Of a stretch of DNA of 17,576 bases, positions 7,350-13,671 are shown piece after piece. Each line of letters begins with the position of its first letter. The first letter of the stretch is position 1. The notes below the pieces were generated by a model. It saw only the letters and a list, made by a program, of their open reading frames with translations. It did not search any database and had not been told where the DNA came from. The stretch is from Streptococcus lactarius (lineage in GTDB: Bacteria; Bacillota; Bacilli; Lactobacillales; Streptococcaceae): assembly GCF_016642265.1 (NCBI RefSeq), contig NZ_MRXX01000007.1:130180-147755 (forward strand), given 5' to 3'. Position numbers and translations under genes: made by a program.

Positions 7350-7982
7350 TTAACCTCTGTCTTTACTATAAACAATGACGAGATAGCCACGATCAAGACT
7401 CACTTGAATCGGTTGGTCCAAAAATTCATTGGAGCCATACATGGCCTTCAAAAAATAATTCTCTGGATGTAAGAGGTATTTGGCACCTGTGATTTCTAAG
7501 TGACCCCCTCCAACAGGCATAAAACCCACATAGGACATAGCAGGATCGGGCAGGATCTCGTGGCAACCGGTCGGCCGATAAAGTAGCCGATTTTGGCCAT
7601 CGACTAATTGGATCTGCTCCATATAAGGAGCTAGGTCTGGATCAGTCGGCAAAAAGATATTAGACAAGAAATGATCCAAGCGACCACCAAAGGCACCATA
7701 AACGGTGACAGCAGCATCTGGATAGGCTTCAAAGACCGCTTTTAAGGCCAACTCCAAATCTGTATCGTTCTTTTCAGGAACAGATTGCACCACTTGCTTG
7801 GCTTGGGCTTTGATGTTGTTCAAATCGGTCTCAGAGACGGAATCAAAATCTCCAACAGCCATATCCAGAGGCAGGCCTTGTCCCAGTAACTTCAAACAGC
7901 CACCATCAACGCCTACATATGCGTCACGATCTCTTGGCAAGAGCGTGCAGTCACCTCCTGCCAGTATTGCGATGTTACCCAT
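7350..7982 (-). CDS. thiN: Thiamine pyrophosphokinase
   Basis: This enzyme converts thiamine plus ATP to thiamine pyrophosphate, the cofactor of transketolase and pyruvate enzymes. It has 210 residues, the normal family length. Motifs are GVDGG at 24-28, GDFDS at 44-48, NDTD at 72-75 and GGRLDH at 99-104, which are the metal and nucleotide-binding blocks. The ATG at 7982 overlaps the rpe stop by eight bases (ATGGGTAA) and has only a weak GAG upstream, which points to coupled translation. A second in-frame ATG at 7991 would extend the overlap. Its place beside rpe is metabolically sensible, since the pentose phosphate pathway uses the TPP enzyme transketolase. Confidence 0.96.
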   Translation of the reverse strand: MGNIAILAGGDCTLLPRDRDAYVGVDGGCLKLLGQGLPLDMAVGDFDSVSETDLNNIKAQAKQVVQSVPEKNDTDLELALKAVFEAYPDAAVTVYGAFGGRLDHFLSNIFLPTDPDLAPYMEQIQLVDGQNRLLYRPTGCHEILPDPAMSYVGFMPVGGGHLEITGAKYLLHPENYFLKAMYGSNEFLDQPIQVSLDRGYLVIVYSKDRG

Positions 7983-8634
7983 TGACAGCATCTCGGAGCG
8001 TTTGCACACGCTCATTGACATCTCCGTTGAAGACATAAGAACCTGCCACAAAGACATTGGCTCCAGCTTCTTTTGCTTGGAAGATGCTTTGGCCATCAAT
8101 GCCACCATCGACTTCAATATCAAAGTCTAAACCTTTTTCTTCACGAAGGGTCGCTAATTCACGGACCTTATCCAATGTTTCAGGAAGGAAGGCTTGCCCA
8201 CCGAAACCTGGGTTAACGGTCATGACCAAGACTTGATCCACCAAATTTAAGACATGCTTGATACTGTCTACAGGGGTTCCTGGATTAATGACAACACTGG
8301 CTTTTACACCCGCTTGACGGATTTTTTGAAGAGCCCCGTGGATATGAGGGGTTGCTTCTACGTGGATGCTGATGATATCTGCACCGGCACGGGCAAATTC
8401 TTCAATATGGTGTTCTGGATTGGTCACCATCAAGTGGCAATCAAAGACCAATTTGCTGTGTGGACGCATGCTGGCTACGACACCGGCACCAAAACTAATA
8501 TTGGGTACAAAATGACCATCCATCACATCAATATGGGCGTAGTCTGCTCCAGCAGCTTCAAGGCGCTTCAATTCGCTTTCAAAATTGGCATAATCTGCAC
8601 TTAAAATTGAGGGTGCTAATTTCATTGTTTTCAT
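7975..8634 (-). CDS. rpe: Ribulose-phosphate 3-epimerase
   Basis: This enzyme interconverts D-ribulose 5-phosphate and D-xylulose 5-phosphate in the pentose phosphate pathway. It has 219 residues forming a TIM barrel. The metal ligands appear as H34 and D36 (HIDVMDG), H67 (CHLMV) and D176 (VDGGID). The phosphate-binding glycines are in NPGFGGQ (141-147). The start at 8634 has AGGAG six bases upstream; a second ATG three codons on is less well spaced. The ribosome binding site overlaps the end of rsgA. Second gene of the operon. Confidence 0.97.
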   Translation of the reverse strand: MKTMKLAPSILSADYANFESELKRLEAAGADYAHIDVMDGHFVPNISFGAGVVASMRPHSKLVFDCHLMVTNPEHHIEEFARAGADIISIHVEATPHIHGALQKIRQAGVKASVVINPGTPVDSIKHVLNLVDQVLVMTVNPGFGGQAFLPETLDKVRELATLREEKGLDFDIEVDGGIDGQSIFQAKEAGANVFVAGSYVFNGDVNERVQTLRDAVNG

Positions 8635-8643
8635 AGTTGTCTC

Positions 8644-9522
8644 CTATTTGGGTATTTTTTTGGAAACCTTTTTGTAGGTTTCACGACGGTTTTCGATTTC
8701 ACTGAGAAATTGCAGGTAATCCTCATAACGAAAGGCTGCAATTTCCTTAGCTTCAACAGCTGGTTTGACTGCACAAGCTGGTTCATGCGTGTGGCTACAG
8801 GTACGAAACTTGCAAGCGTGGCTCACATCCGCAATCTCTGGAAAGGCTTGGTTGAGATCTTCGCTACTTGCCACTTCATAATCGAGGGAGGAAAAACCAG
8901 GCGTATCGGCGATTTTGCCACCATTCAGATGGTAAAAGCTGACTGCACGCGTCGTATGACGTCCACGCCCTAAACTATCTGAGATTTCACCCGTTTCAAG
9001 CTCCAGATCCGGAGCAATCTTATTGAGCAAGGTGGATTTTCCTACCCCAGTCTGTCCCATAAAGACCGTGGTTTTTGCCGTCAACAGTGGCAAGAGTTCC
9101 TCAATCGACAAGACAAAATCATAACCAATGGCTTGGTAGATTCCTTGGTAATAGTAGATATCCCCTAGATCTTCTAGTAAGTCTAGCTTGGAGATGTAGA
9201 CAATCGGATGTATGCCCTTATGCTCCAAAAGGACCAAAAAGCGATCCAGCAGGTTGGCATTGAAATCAGGCTCCTTGGCCGACATGATGACCACTGCTTG
9301 GTCAATATTCACGATCGGAGGACGCACGAGGCTATTTTTTCGAGGCGCGATGCTCAAGATGTAGCCTTCTGAATTCTCTTCAGCGGAAAATTCTACCTGA
9401 TCTCCCACATAAGGAGTCTGTCCTTTTTTCCTAAAATTTCCACGAGCACGTGTCTGGTAGATAGAGCCCTCTGACTCCACATAGTAGAAACCGGCCAGGG
9501 CTTTGACGATTGTTCCTTGCAA
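8644..9522 (-). CDS. rsgA: Ribosome small subunit-dependent GTPase A
   Basis: RsgA (YjeQ) is a circularly permuted GTPase that checks late 30S maturation and releases assembly factors. It has 292 residues. An OB fold covers about 1-65. The G motifs are in permuted order: SKLD (G4) at 111-114, GQTGVGKST (G1) at 156-164 and DTPG (G3) at 206-209. A C-terminal zinc-binding site has C237, C242, H244 and C250. The start codon is TTG, with GGAG seven bases upstream; no ATG fits. It is first in its operon, behind an extended -10 promoter. Co-expression with rpe, thiN, rmuC and yhaM is a conserved streptococcal arrangement. Confidence 0.97.
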   Translation of the reverse strand: MQGTIVKALAGFYYVESEGSIYQTRARGNFRKKGQTPYVGDQVEFSAEENSEGYILSIAPRKNSLVRPPIVNIDQAVVIMSAKEPDFNANLLDRFLVLLEHKGIHPIVYISKLDLLEDLGDIYYYQGIYQAIGYDFVLSIEELLPLLTAKTTVFMGQTGVGKSTLLNKIAPDLELETGEISDSLGRGRHTTRAVSFYHLNGGKIADTPGFSSLDYEVASSEDLNQAFPEIADVSHACKFRTCSHTHEPACAVKPAVEAKEIAAFRYEDYLQFLSEIENRRETYKKVSKKIPK

Positions 9523-9550
9523 ATCGTACTCCTTTTTGCTTAATAGTTTT

Positions 9551-9559
9551 ATTATATCA
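9551..9559 (-). promoter_or_regulatory. Extended -10 promoter of the rsgA operon
   Basis: The minus strand reads TGATATAAT, about 30 bases before the rsgA TTG. There is no clear -35. It is divergent from the tRNA promoter at 9697-9724. The roughly 130 bases between them show no further gene. Confidence 0.65.
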
Positions 9560-9696
9560 AAAAATAAGAAATAAGGTTGGTTTGCCCGTAAGAAAAACGA
9601 AATGGAAAGATCCTTTTGGATAAAGTCGCAAACTAACGTGTCTGATATGGAATATCTTAGAGGAGAAAGGGGAAGAAGGAGCCTCCCTTTTTTTCC

Positions 9697-9724
9697 TTGG
9701 CATTTTTCCTAAAAAGTGTATAAT
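9697..9724 (+). promoter_or_regulatory. tRNA promoter
   Basis: TTGGCA (9697-9702), a 16-base spacer, then TATAAT (9719-9724). The predicted start, about 9731, is only one or two bases before the first tRNA, so the primary transcript has almost no leader. This is the only plus-strand promoter I can support in the window. Confidence 0.8.
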
Positions 9725-9732
9725 AGAACTAT

Positions 9733-9815
9733 GCGGAGGTGGTGGAACGGCAGACACGCATGCTTCAGGCGCATGTGCCCATTCGGGCGTGAGGGTTCAA
9801 ATCCCTTTCTCCGCA
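9733..9815 (+). tRNA. tRNA-Leu (anticodon CAG)
   Basis: This is a class II tRNA. The acceptor stem GCGGAGG pairs with TCTCCGC and the discriminator is A. The D stem is GTG/CAC. The anticodon stem CATGC/GCATG carries loop TTCAGGC, giving anticodon CAG, which reads CUG. The variable arm is GCCC-ATTC-GGGC. The T arm is GAGGG-TTCAAAT-CCCTT. The 3' CCA is not encoded. The next tRNA begins four bases later. Confidence 0.96.
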
Positions 9816-9819
9816 TCTC

Positions 9820-9908
9820 GGAAAGGTGGCTCAGCTTGGTACGGCACCGGACTCGAAATCCGGCAAGTGGATTTTTTTCACGCGCGGGTTCAAATCCCGT
9901 CCTTTCCT
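9820..9908 (+). tRNA. tRNA-Ser (anticodon CGA)
   Basis: This is a class II tRNA. The acceptor stem GGAAAGG pairs with CCTTTCC. The anticodon stem CCGGA/TCCGG carries loop CTCGAAA, giving anticodon CGA, which reads UCG. The long variable arm is a GTG/CAC stem whose loop contains seven Ts. The T arm is GCGGG-TTCAAAT-CCCGT. CCA is not encoded. The discriminator position is T (9908), whereas bacterial serine tRNAs normally have G73. The long arm and the anticodon make serine identity secure, but processing and charging of this copy deserve a look. Confidence 0.93.
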
Positions 9909-9920
9909 TACAATATAAAC

Positions 9921-9949
9921 AAGCCATAGGTTATAACAACTTATGGCTT
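9921..9949 (+). terminator. tRNA transcript terminator
   Basis: AAGCCATAGGTT pairs with AACTTATGGCTT: 12 bp with one G-U and a 5-nt loop. The sequence after it (TATTTCTTAT) is T-rich but broken. It lies 12 bases past tRNA-Ser and is a reasonable end for the two-tRNA transcript. Confidence 0.65.
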
Positions 9950-10006
9950 ATTTCTTATAAAACTTATTTAAGACTTTCCTTAGGTGAATACGGACGTTAG
10001 GTGAAA

Positions 10007-10108
10007 TTATCCAGTGAACGATTTCATAAATCCAGGAAGTTCTATAACTAAATCAAGATACAATCCGCAGACCTTGTTCAATTTGTATTGAGCCCCTTCG
10101 CTTTTTAA
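10007..10108 (-). other. Possible relic reading frame, 34 codons without a start
   Basis: Between two in-frame stops the minus strand encodes 34 residues that include GLYLDLVIELPGFMKSFTG at the C-terminal end and KLNKVCG before it. The composition looks protein-like rather than random, but there is no ATG near the front, no ribosome binding site and no neighbour in the same frame. It may be the tail of a decayed gene or part of a dispersed intergenic repeat. I assign no function. Confidence 0.25.
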
Positions 10109-10110
10109 TT

Positions 10111-10193
10111 TTTAGGCTCAGGCTAAAACAGTTCCCCGAACTGTTTTACTCTCAAAAATTCCGAGAGCCTAAACAAACTTTTATTTAGGCTCT
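10111..10193. repeat. Nested inverted repeats between tRNA-Ser and rsmA
   Basis: TTTAGGCTC (10111-10119) and a second TTTAGGCTC (10184-10192) flank one complementary GAGCCTAAA (10165-10173), so the middle arm can pair with either. Inside lies a perfect AAAACAGTTC/GAACTGTTTT hairpin (10125-10134/10138-10147) with a CCC loop. The second pairing is followed by TTTTCT on the plus strand and so looks like an intrinsic terminator. The inner hairpin has A and T flanks and could stop transcription from both sides of this convergent gap. Confidence 0.6.
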
Positions 10194-10210
10194 TTTCTCA
10201 CAGCGGAAAG

Positions 10211-10274
10211 TCTCAATTTGTACCTTCAATCATTCTAAGATACATAAACTTCGTTATCTCATTTAGAATTGAGA
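10211..10274. repeat. Imperfect inverted repeat downstream of rsmA
   Basis: TCTCAATT (10211-10218) pairs with AATTGAGA (10267-10274). Alternatively ATTCTAA plus GATA (10232-10242) pairs with TATC plus TTAGAAT (10255-10258, 10263-10269). The two pairings compete for 10267-10269. It is AT-rich, with no clean T tract at its end. It lies 30 bases past the rsmA stop and could be part of its 3' end. The rest of 9950-10303 shows no gene I can support. Confidence 0.4.
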
Positions 10275-10303
10275 AAGAAAATAACGTACCAATAAATTTT
10301 CTT

Positions 10304-11179
10304 TTATTTTATTCCTGCTTCTAGAAGGCCATCAGCTAGGCGGGCAAAGTCGTCTAAGCTGAGGGCTTCTCCTCGTACAGATGGCTGCAGGCCTGCAGCT
10401 TGGATCCCCGCTTCCAGTTTTGCCTTCACTTCTTCGGTCTTGCCAAAGCGACTGGTCAAGTTGTTCCAAAGGGTTTTGCGGCGGTGGACAAAGCTGGCCT
10501 TGCTGACGGAGAAGAAGAAATCTTCGTCCTTGACGGCCACAGCTGGCTCTTCACGACGGACCATCTTTAGGATGGCAGAGTCAACATTTGGCGCTGGCAC
10601 AAAGACGGTGCGTGGCACGATAAAGGCTACCTTAGCCGTCATATAGTATTGAACTGCAATGGACAAAGACCCATAAGCCTTGGTATTTGGTTCCGCTGAG
10701 ATGCGATCTGCCACCTCTTTTTGCATCATAACTACAAATTCTTGGAAAGGAATTTTGGATTCGATCAAGTGCATAAGGATCGGAGTCGTGATGTAGTATG
10801 GAAGGTTGGCCACTACCTTAATCGGAAGCTCTGGATTTTTAAACTCAGCGATGTACTGATTGAGGTCTACCTTGAGGATATCTTGGTTGACAACCGTTAC
10901 ATTGTCAAAATCCCGCAAGGTATCCGCTAAAATGGGAACCAAGCGGTCATCAATCTCAAAGGCCATGACTTCTGCGGCATTTTCCGCCAAAAACTCCGTC
11001 AGAGCTCCAATTCCAGGGCCGATTTCGATGACATTGACCTGCTTATCAATCTCAGCAGTGTCCACAATCTTTTGAAGGATATTGGTATCGGTCAGAAAGT
11101 TCTGACCGAAGGATTTTTTAAAGGTAAAACCGTGACGCTCCAGCACTGCCTTGGTCACGCTATAATCTGCAATTCTCAT
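10304..11179 (-). CDS. rsmA: 16S rRNA dimethyladenosine transferase RsmA (KsgA)
   Basis: The enzyme uses S-adenosylmethionine to dimethylate the two adjacent adenines in helix 45 of 16S rRNA, late in 30S assembly. Its loss gives kasugamycin resistance. It has 291 residues. QNFL is at 26-29, the SAM-binding GPGIGALT at 54-61, and the catalytic NLPYY at 125-129. The C-terminal small domain has [13 protein letters not shown]. The ATG at 11179 is supported only by a weak AAGAGA site. It is last in the tatD-rnmV-rsmA operon, 52 bp after rnmV; the spacer holds a short GC-rich hairpin (11207-11224) with no T tract. RsgA, in the next operon, acts at the same stage of 30S maturation. Confidence 0.97.
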   Translation of the reverse strand: MRIADYSVTKAVLERHGFTFKKSFGQNFLTDTNILQKIVDTAEIDKQVNVIEIGPGIGALTEFLAENAAEVMAFEIDDRLVPILADTLRDFDNVTVVNQDILKVDLNQYIAEFKNPELPIKVVANLPYYITTPILMHLIESKIPFQEFVVMMQKEVADRISAEPNTKAYGSLSIAVQYYMTAKVAFIVPRTVFVPAPNVDSAILKMVRREEPAVAVKDEDFFFSVSKASFVHRRKTLWNNLTSRFGKTEEVKAKLEAGIQAAGLQPSVRGEALSLDDFARLADGLLEAGIK

Positions 11180-11231
11180 GTATTCTCTTTTCTAATCAGT
11201 TTAGGGGTAAAGGGGCCCCTCTACTTCCGTC

Positions 11232-11795
11232 TTAATAACTAGCCATCGCCGCTTCAACTTGTACCAAACAAATCCCAAACAACTCCAAGCGTTTGAGCAG
11301 TTGTTTGCCATTGCAGTAGCCGATGCGCAAGGCTTCGCCAAGATATTCCCGGCGTTTACGGCTGTCCTTACCCATCAAAAGACCCAATCGCATCAAGTCA
11401 AACTTTGTAATATCAAAGAAATGCTCATCTTCATAGGAGCCCACGAGTCCAGCCAGGGCCTTTTCTAAGTCTTCAAAGCTGGCATGCTCCACTCCAAGAG
11501 AACGCCCCTTGGTCTTGGATTTGGGTACTGCCTCACCACGGTTTAAAAAGGCATGCTTGGCCTGTGGAATTTCTTGCATAATGATCTTGCGAATCCGCTC
11601 GCCATTGTAGTCTGGATCCGTAAAAACAATGACTCCACGAAGTTCCTGAAGCTTGGCGATTCGCTCTAGGTCATCTTGATTAATAGCCGATCCACGTGTC
11701 TCATAGGTATCCACCTTATAATAGCGTTTCAGATTGGCCGTATCGTCCTTGCCTTCCACGACAATCACTTCTGGTATTTTTCTTTTCTCAGTCAA
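11232..11795 (-). CDS. rnmV: Ribonuclease M5
   Basis: RNase M5 is a Toprim-domain nuclease that matures both ends of 5S rRNA in low-GC Gram-positives, with L18 as cofactor. It has 187 residues from the TTG start. The Toprim glutamate is E14 (VVEGKDD) and the DxD motif is D60/D62 (FTDPDYNGERIR). KSKTKGRSLGVEHAS and the C-terminal RRFYLGE-like RREYLGEALRIGYCNGKQL are typical. I chose TTG 11795 because AGAAAGG lies nine bases upstream and the length matches relatives. The ATG at 11822 has no binding site and adds nine residues. The TTG overlaps the tatD stop (TTGACTGA), so translation is coupled. Confidence 0.93.
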   Translation of the reverse strand: MTEKRKIPEVIVVEGKDDTANLKRYYKVDTYETRGSAINQDDLERIAKLQELRGVIVFTDPDYNGERIRKIIMQEIPQAKHAFLNRGEAVPKSKTKGRSLGVEHASFEDLEKALAGLVGSYEDEHFFDITKFDLMRLGLLMGKDSRKRREYLGEALRIGYCNGKQLLKRLELFGICLVQVEAAMASY

Positions 11796-12558
11796 GGCCA
11801 AATACCTTTCTCGCATTCTCATAGGTTGCCTGAGCCACTTCTTCTGTTGTTAAGCCACGAAGCCCTGCAATAAAGTCCACCACATAACGGGTATAGGCTG
11901 TTTTATTTTCACGGCCACGCTTAGGAACTGGTGCCAGATAAGGGGCATCTGTCTCAACCAAGATCTTGTCTAGCGGAAGTCCTGCTGCAGCTTCTTGAAC
12001 ATCTGTAGCTTTCTTAAAAGTGACCACTCCAGAAAAGGAGATCAGCATTCCCAGATCCATGAAGCGTTTGGCATCTTCTAGACTACCTGAGAAAGAATGC
12101 ATGATCCCACCGCGCGGGCCCACTCCTTCACTCTTGATAATAGCATAAGTATCTTCCAGCGCATCACGCGTATGCACCACGAAAGGCAAGTCCAAGTCCT
12201 TAGACAATTGGATCTGGCGACGAAAGACCTTTTCTTGAACCTCTTTTGGTGCTGTCATCCAGTGGTAATCCAGACCGATTTCTCCTAGGGCAACGACTTT
12301 GGGATGTTTCAACCGTTCAAGAAGATAGGCTTCCACTGCAGGACTATAATCGCCCGCCTCCGTAGGATGCCAACCAAGCGTGAGATAGAGTTCAGGGTAT
12401 TGATCTGCCAACTCCACAGCTCGCTCAATGGTTGGTTTGTCAAAACCAACGATATTGTGGGCTACAAGACCCATTTCCTTGGCTAAGTTGAGCTCTTCTT
12501 GTTCTTTTCCTGCGAATTCTTCCACATTGAGATGGGTGTGGGTATCAAAAATCTGCAT
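11788..12558 (-). CDS. tatD: TatD-family metal-dependent hydrolase (DNase)
   Basis: TatD proteins are TIM-barrel metal hydrolases with 3'-5' exonuclease or DNase activity, linked to DNA repair and DNA breakdown. It has 256 residues. The metal ligands are visible as H7 and H9 (THTHL), E93 (GEIGLDY), H129 (VVHTR), H154 (MHSFSG) and D204 (ETDAPYL). The open frame runs 75 codons further upstream through the rpmH terminator and part of rpmH, but ATG 12558 has AAGGA at proper spacing and gives the standard MQIFDTHTHL start. It is first in the tatD-rnmV-rsmA operon, an order also found in Bacillus. Confidence 0.96.
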   Translation of the reverse strand: MQIFDTHTHLNVEEFAGKEQEELNLAKEMGLVAHNIVGFDKPTIERAVELADQYPELYLTLGWHPTEAGDYSPAVEAYLLERLKHPKVVALGEIGLDYHWMTAPKEVQEKVFRRQIQLSKDLDLPFVVHTRDALEDTYAIIKSEGVGPRGGIMHSFSGSLEDAKRFMDLGMLISFSGVVTFKKATDVQEAAAGLPLDKILVETDAPYLAPVPKRGRENKTAYTRYVVDFIAGLRGLTTEEVAQATYENARKVFGLD

Positions 12559-12592
12559 GATCTTCCTTTTCTTCCGTGTTTTTCTTCTTTCT

Positions 12593-12601
12593 ATTATAGC
12601 A
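12593..12601 (-). promoter_or_regulatory. Extended -10 promoter of the tatD operon
   Basis: The minus strand reads TGCTATAAT, about 35 bases before the tatD ATG and just past the rpmH terminator. No good -35 is seen. Confidence 0.65.
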
Positions 12602-12633
12602 GAAAGCGCCTCTAAATTCACTTTTGGCAAAAC

Positions 12634-12667
12634 AAAAACCAGTAGTCTCGAGTTTCTACTGGTTTTT
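12634..12667 (-). terminator. rpmH intrinsic terminator
   Basis: AAAAACCAGTAG (12634-12645) pairs perfectly with CTACTGGTTTTT (12656-12667) across a 10-nt loop. The minus-strand transcript ends in a T-rich tract. It begins 15 bases past the rpmH stop. Confidence 0.92.
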
Positions 12668-12682
12668 AGCTTTTTATCTGAA

Positions 12683-12817
12683 TTACGCAGCCAAAACTTT
12701 GCGTCCTTTACGACGACGAGCTGCCAATACGCGGCGACCATTTTTAGTTGCCATACGGTGACGGAAACCATGCTTGCGCGCACGACGGATTTTACTTGGT
12801 TGATAAGTACGTTTCAC
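12683..12817 (-). CDS. rpmH: 50S ribosomal protein L34
   Basis: L34 is a small, very basic protein of the large subunit. Reading from 12817 gives 44 residues: [20 protein letters not shown], then a middle containing [15 protein letters not shown] and the end KVLAA, all diagnostic of L34. The start codon is GTG, with an AGGAGG site about eight bases upstream. The gene has its own near-consensus promoter, a leader of about 66 nt and a strong terminator. In many Firmicutes rpmH sits directly next to rnpA; here the unrecognised gene at 12965-13594 and the rnpA-yidC-khpB operon lie upstream. Confidence 0.97.
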   Translation of the reverse strand: MKRTYQPSKIRRARKHGFRHRMATKNGRRVLAARRRKGRKVLAA

Positions 12818-12848
12818 GATGAATACCTCCTCATAGATTTTGTATTCG

Positions 12849-12880
12849 TTTAGCCGGCTAGTTGTGATCAGTTACTAAAC
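12849..12880 (-). promoter_or_regulatory. Hairpin in the rpmH leader
   Basis: GTTTAG (12849-12854) can pair with CTAAAC (12875-12880), enclosing the palindromes TAGCCGGCTA and TGATCA. It lies in the 5' leader between the promoter and the ribosome binding site. It may affect L34 translation, but this is inference from the fold only. Confidence 0.3.
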
Positions 12881-12890
12881 ATACTTTACT

Positions 12891-12919
12891 ATTCTATCGG
12901 ATTCAGCTCTATTTGTCAA
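12891..12919 (-). promoter_or_regulatory. rpmH promoter
   Basis: On the minus strand: TTGACA (12914-12919), a 17-base spacer, then TAGAAT (12891-12896). The -35 is perfect, the spacing ideal and the -10 has one mismatch. It is one of the best promoters in the window. Confidence 0.9.
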
Positions 12920-12964
12920 TAGCTATGGCAAAATTGTTACAAATACAGGTCGGAGAAAACCTTT

Positions 12965-13594
12965 CTACATCTGACGGGTTGCCAAATAATAGGGTTCCAG
13001 CACCATCAGCGCCTTTTGCAACTGATCCAGGATATCCTCTAGGGAACTCTCCTCGACGAGAGGCACATCGTATTTGACAAGGACCTTACGAACCGCTCCT
13101 TCTGCTACTGCTTGTAGCAGATCATGACGATTCTTCTCTGTTCCCTCGATCCTTTGACTCTCTCCATTTTTCTGGACGAAATAGTAAACTGGCTGAGAGA
13201 TAGGAAGGGTGAGAACCTTGTGTTGTTTTCCAAGACTCTGCTCGTCTTTTTTTCGCTCGATAAAACTCACCTCTAAGGATACACCAAAATCAGCTGCGTC
13301 TCCATAAAGTCTCAAGGCAAACATGGGCTCTGCCATCGTTCCTTCTCCTTTTAGATAGGCCCAAAAATGAGGACGCAAGACTTGAGCCTGGTTCATCCAC
13401 TGGCTGGTCCGATCTTGCTCCAAATAGGGGTGACGCTGCTGAAAGGCTGAGACTAAATTGGTGAATTCCTTACGAGCTGCTTGAGCCAGTGTACGATACT
13501 GCTCCATCTCTGGAGCTAATTTCCCTGCCTTTGATGGTGCCTGATATTTCATCCCTTGAAGTTTTAAAAACTCTCGAATGACTGCAAATGCCAT
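12965..13594 (-). CDS. Conserved-looking protein of unknown function
   Basis: I do not recognise this 209-residue protein. It has no signal peptide or membrane segment and looks soluble. The N-terminal 60 residues are helical and basic (KLQGMKYQAP, ARKEFTNLVSAFQQRHPYLE). The middle has an aromatic PHFWAYLKG (75-83) and an alternating pattern MFALRLYGDAADFGVSLEVSFIERK (91-115) that suggests beta strands. The C-terminus is helical and acidic. ATG 13594 has AAAGGA upstream; a longer GTG start at 13615 has no binding site. It follows the khpB terminator, and I see no clear promoter of its own, so it may depend on read-through. No terminator separates it from the rpmH promoter. Confidence 0.85.
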   Translation of the reverse strand: MAFAVIREFLKLQGMKYQAPSKAGKLAPEMEQYRTLAQAARKEFTNLVSAFQQRHPYLEQDRTSQWMNQAQVLRPHFWAYLKGEGTMAEPMFALRLYGDAADFGVSLEVSFIERKKDEQSLGKQHKVLTLPISQPVYYFVQKNGESQRIEGTEKNRHDLLQAVAEGAVRKVLVKYDVPLVEESSLEDILDQLQKALMVLEPYYLATRQM

Positions 13595-13616
13595 TTGCTT
13601 CCTTTCTAATTCCACT

Positions 13617-13649
13617 AAAAAAGAGAGAGCGGTTCAGTCCCGTCTCTCC
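13617..13649 (-). terminator. Terminator after khpB
   Basis: On the minus strand GAGAGACGG pairs with CCGCTCTC (one A-C mismatch) across GACTGAA, followed by TCTTTTTT. It is 22 bases past the khpB stop and directly before the unrecognised gene, so it ends or weakens the rnpA-yidC-khpB transcript. Confidence 0.85.
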
Positions 13650-13671
13650 CCCATGAGAACTAATCGCTAGA

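Noticed and set aside
9557..9757. 66-codon minus-strand frame between rsgA and the tRNAs
   Set aside because: It overlaps the tRNA-Leu gene, its promoter and the rsgA promoter, has no ribosome binding site and low-complexity sequence.
9965..9982. CiaR-type site (TTTAAG-N5-TTTAAG) for a csRNA
   Set aside because: Only the first half-site is intact; the second matches poorly, and no promoter -10 follows at the right spacing.
9709..10000. Open frames on both strands across the tRNA genes
   Set aside because: They are translations of tRNA sequence.
9950..10303. Degenerate insertion sequence in the tRNA-rsmA gap
   Set aside because: No transposase motif, no matched terminal repeats at block ends and no target duplication could be seen; only nested inverted repeats remain.
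11207..11224. GC-rich palindrome AGGGGCCCCT between rnmV and rsmA as a terminator
   Set aside because: It is a real hairpin of about seven pairs, but no T tract follows in either direction, so it is at most a pause or processing site.
11796..11822. ATG start for rnmV at 11822
   Set aside because: No ribosome binding site precedes it, while TTG 11795 has AGAAAGG and gives the expected protein length.
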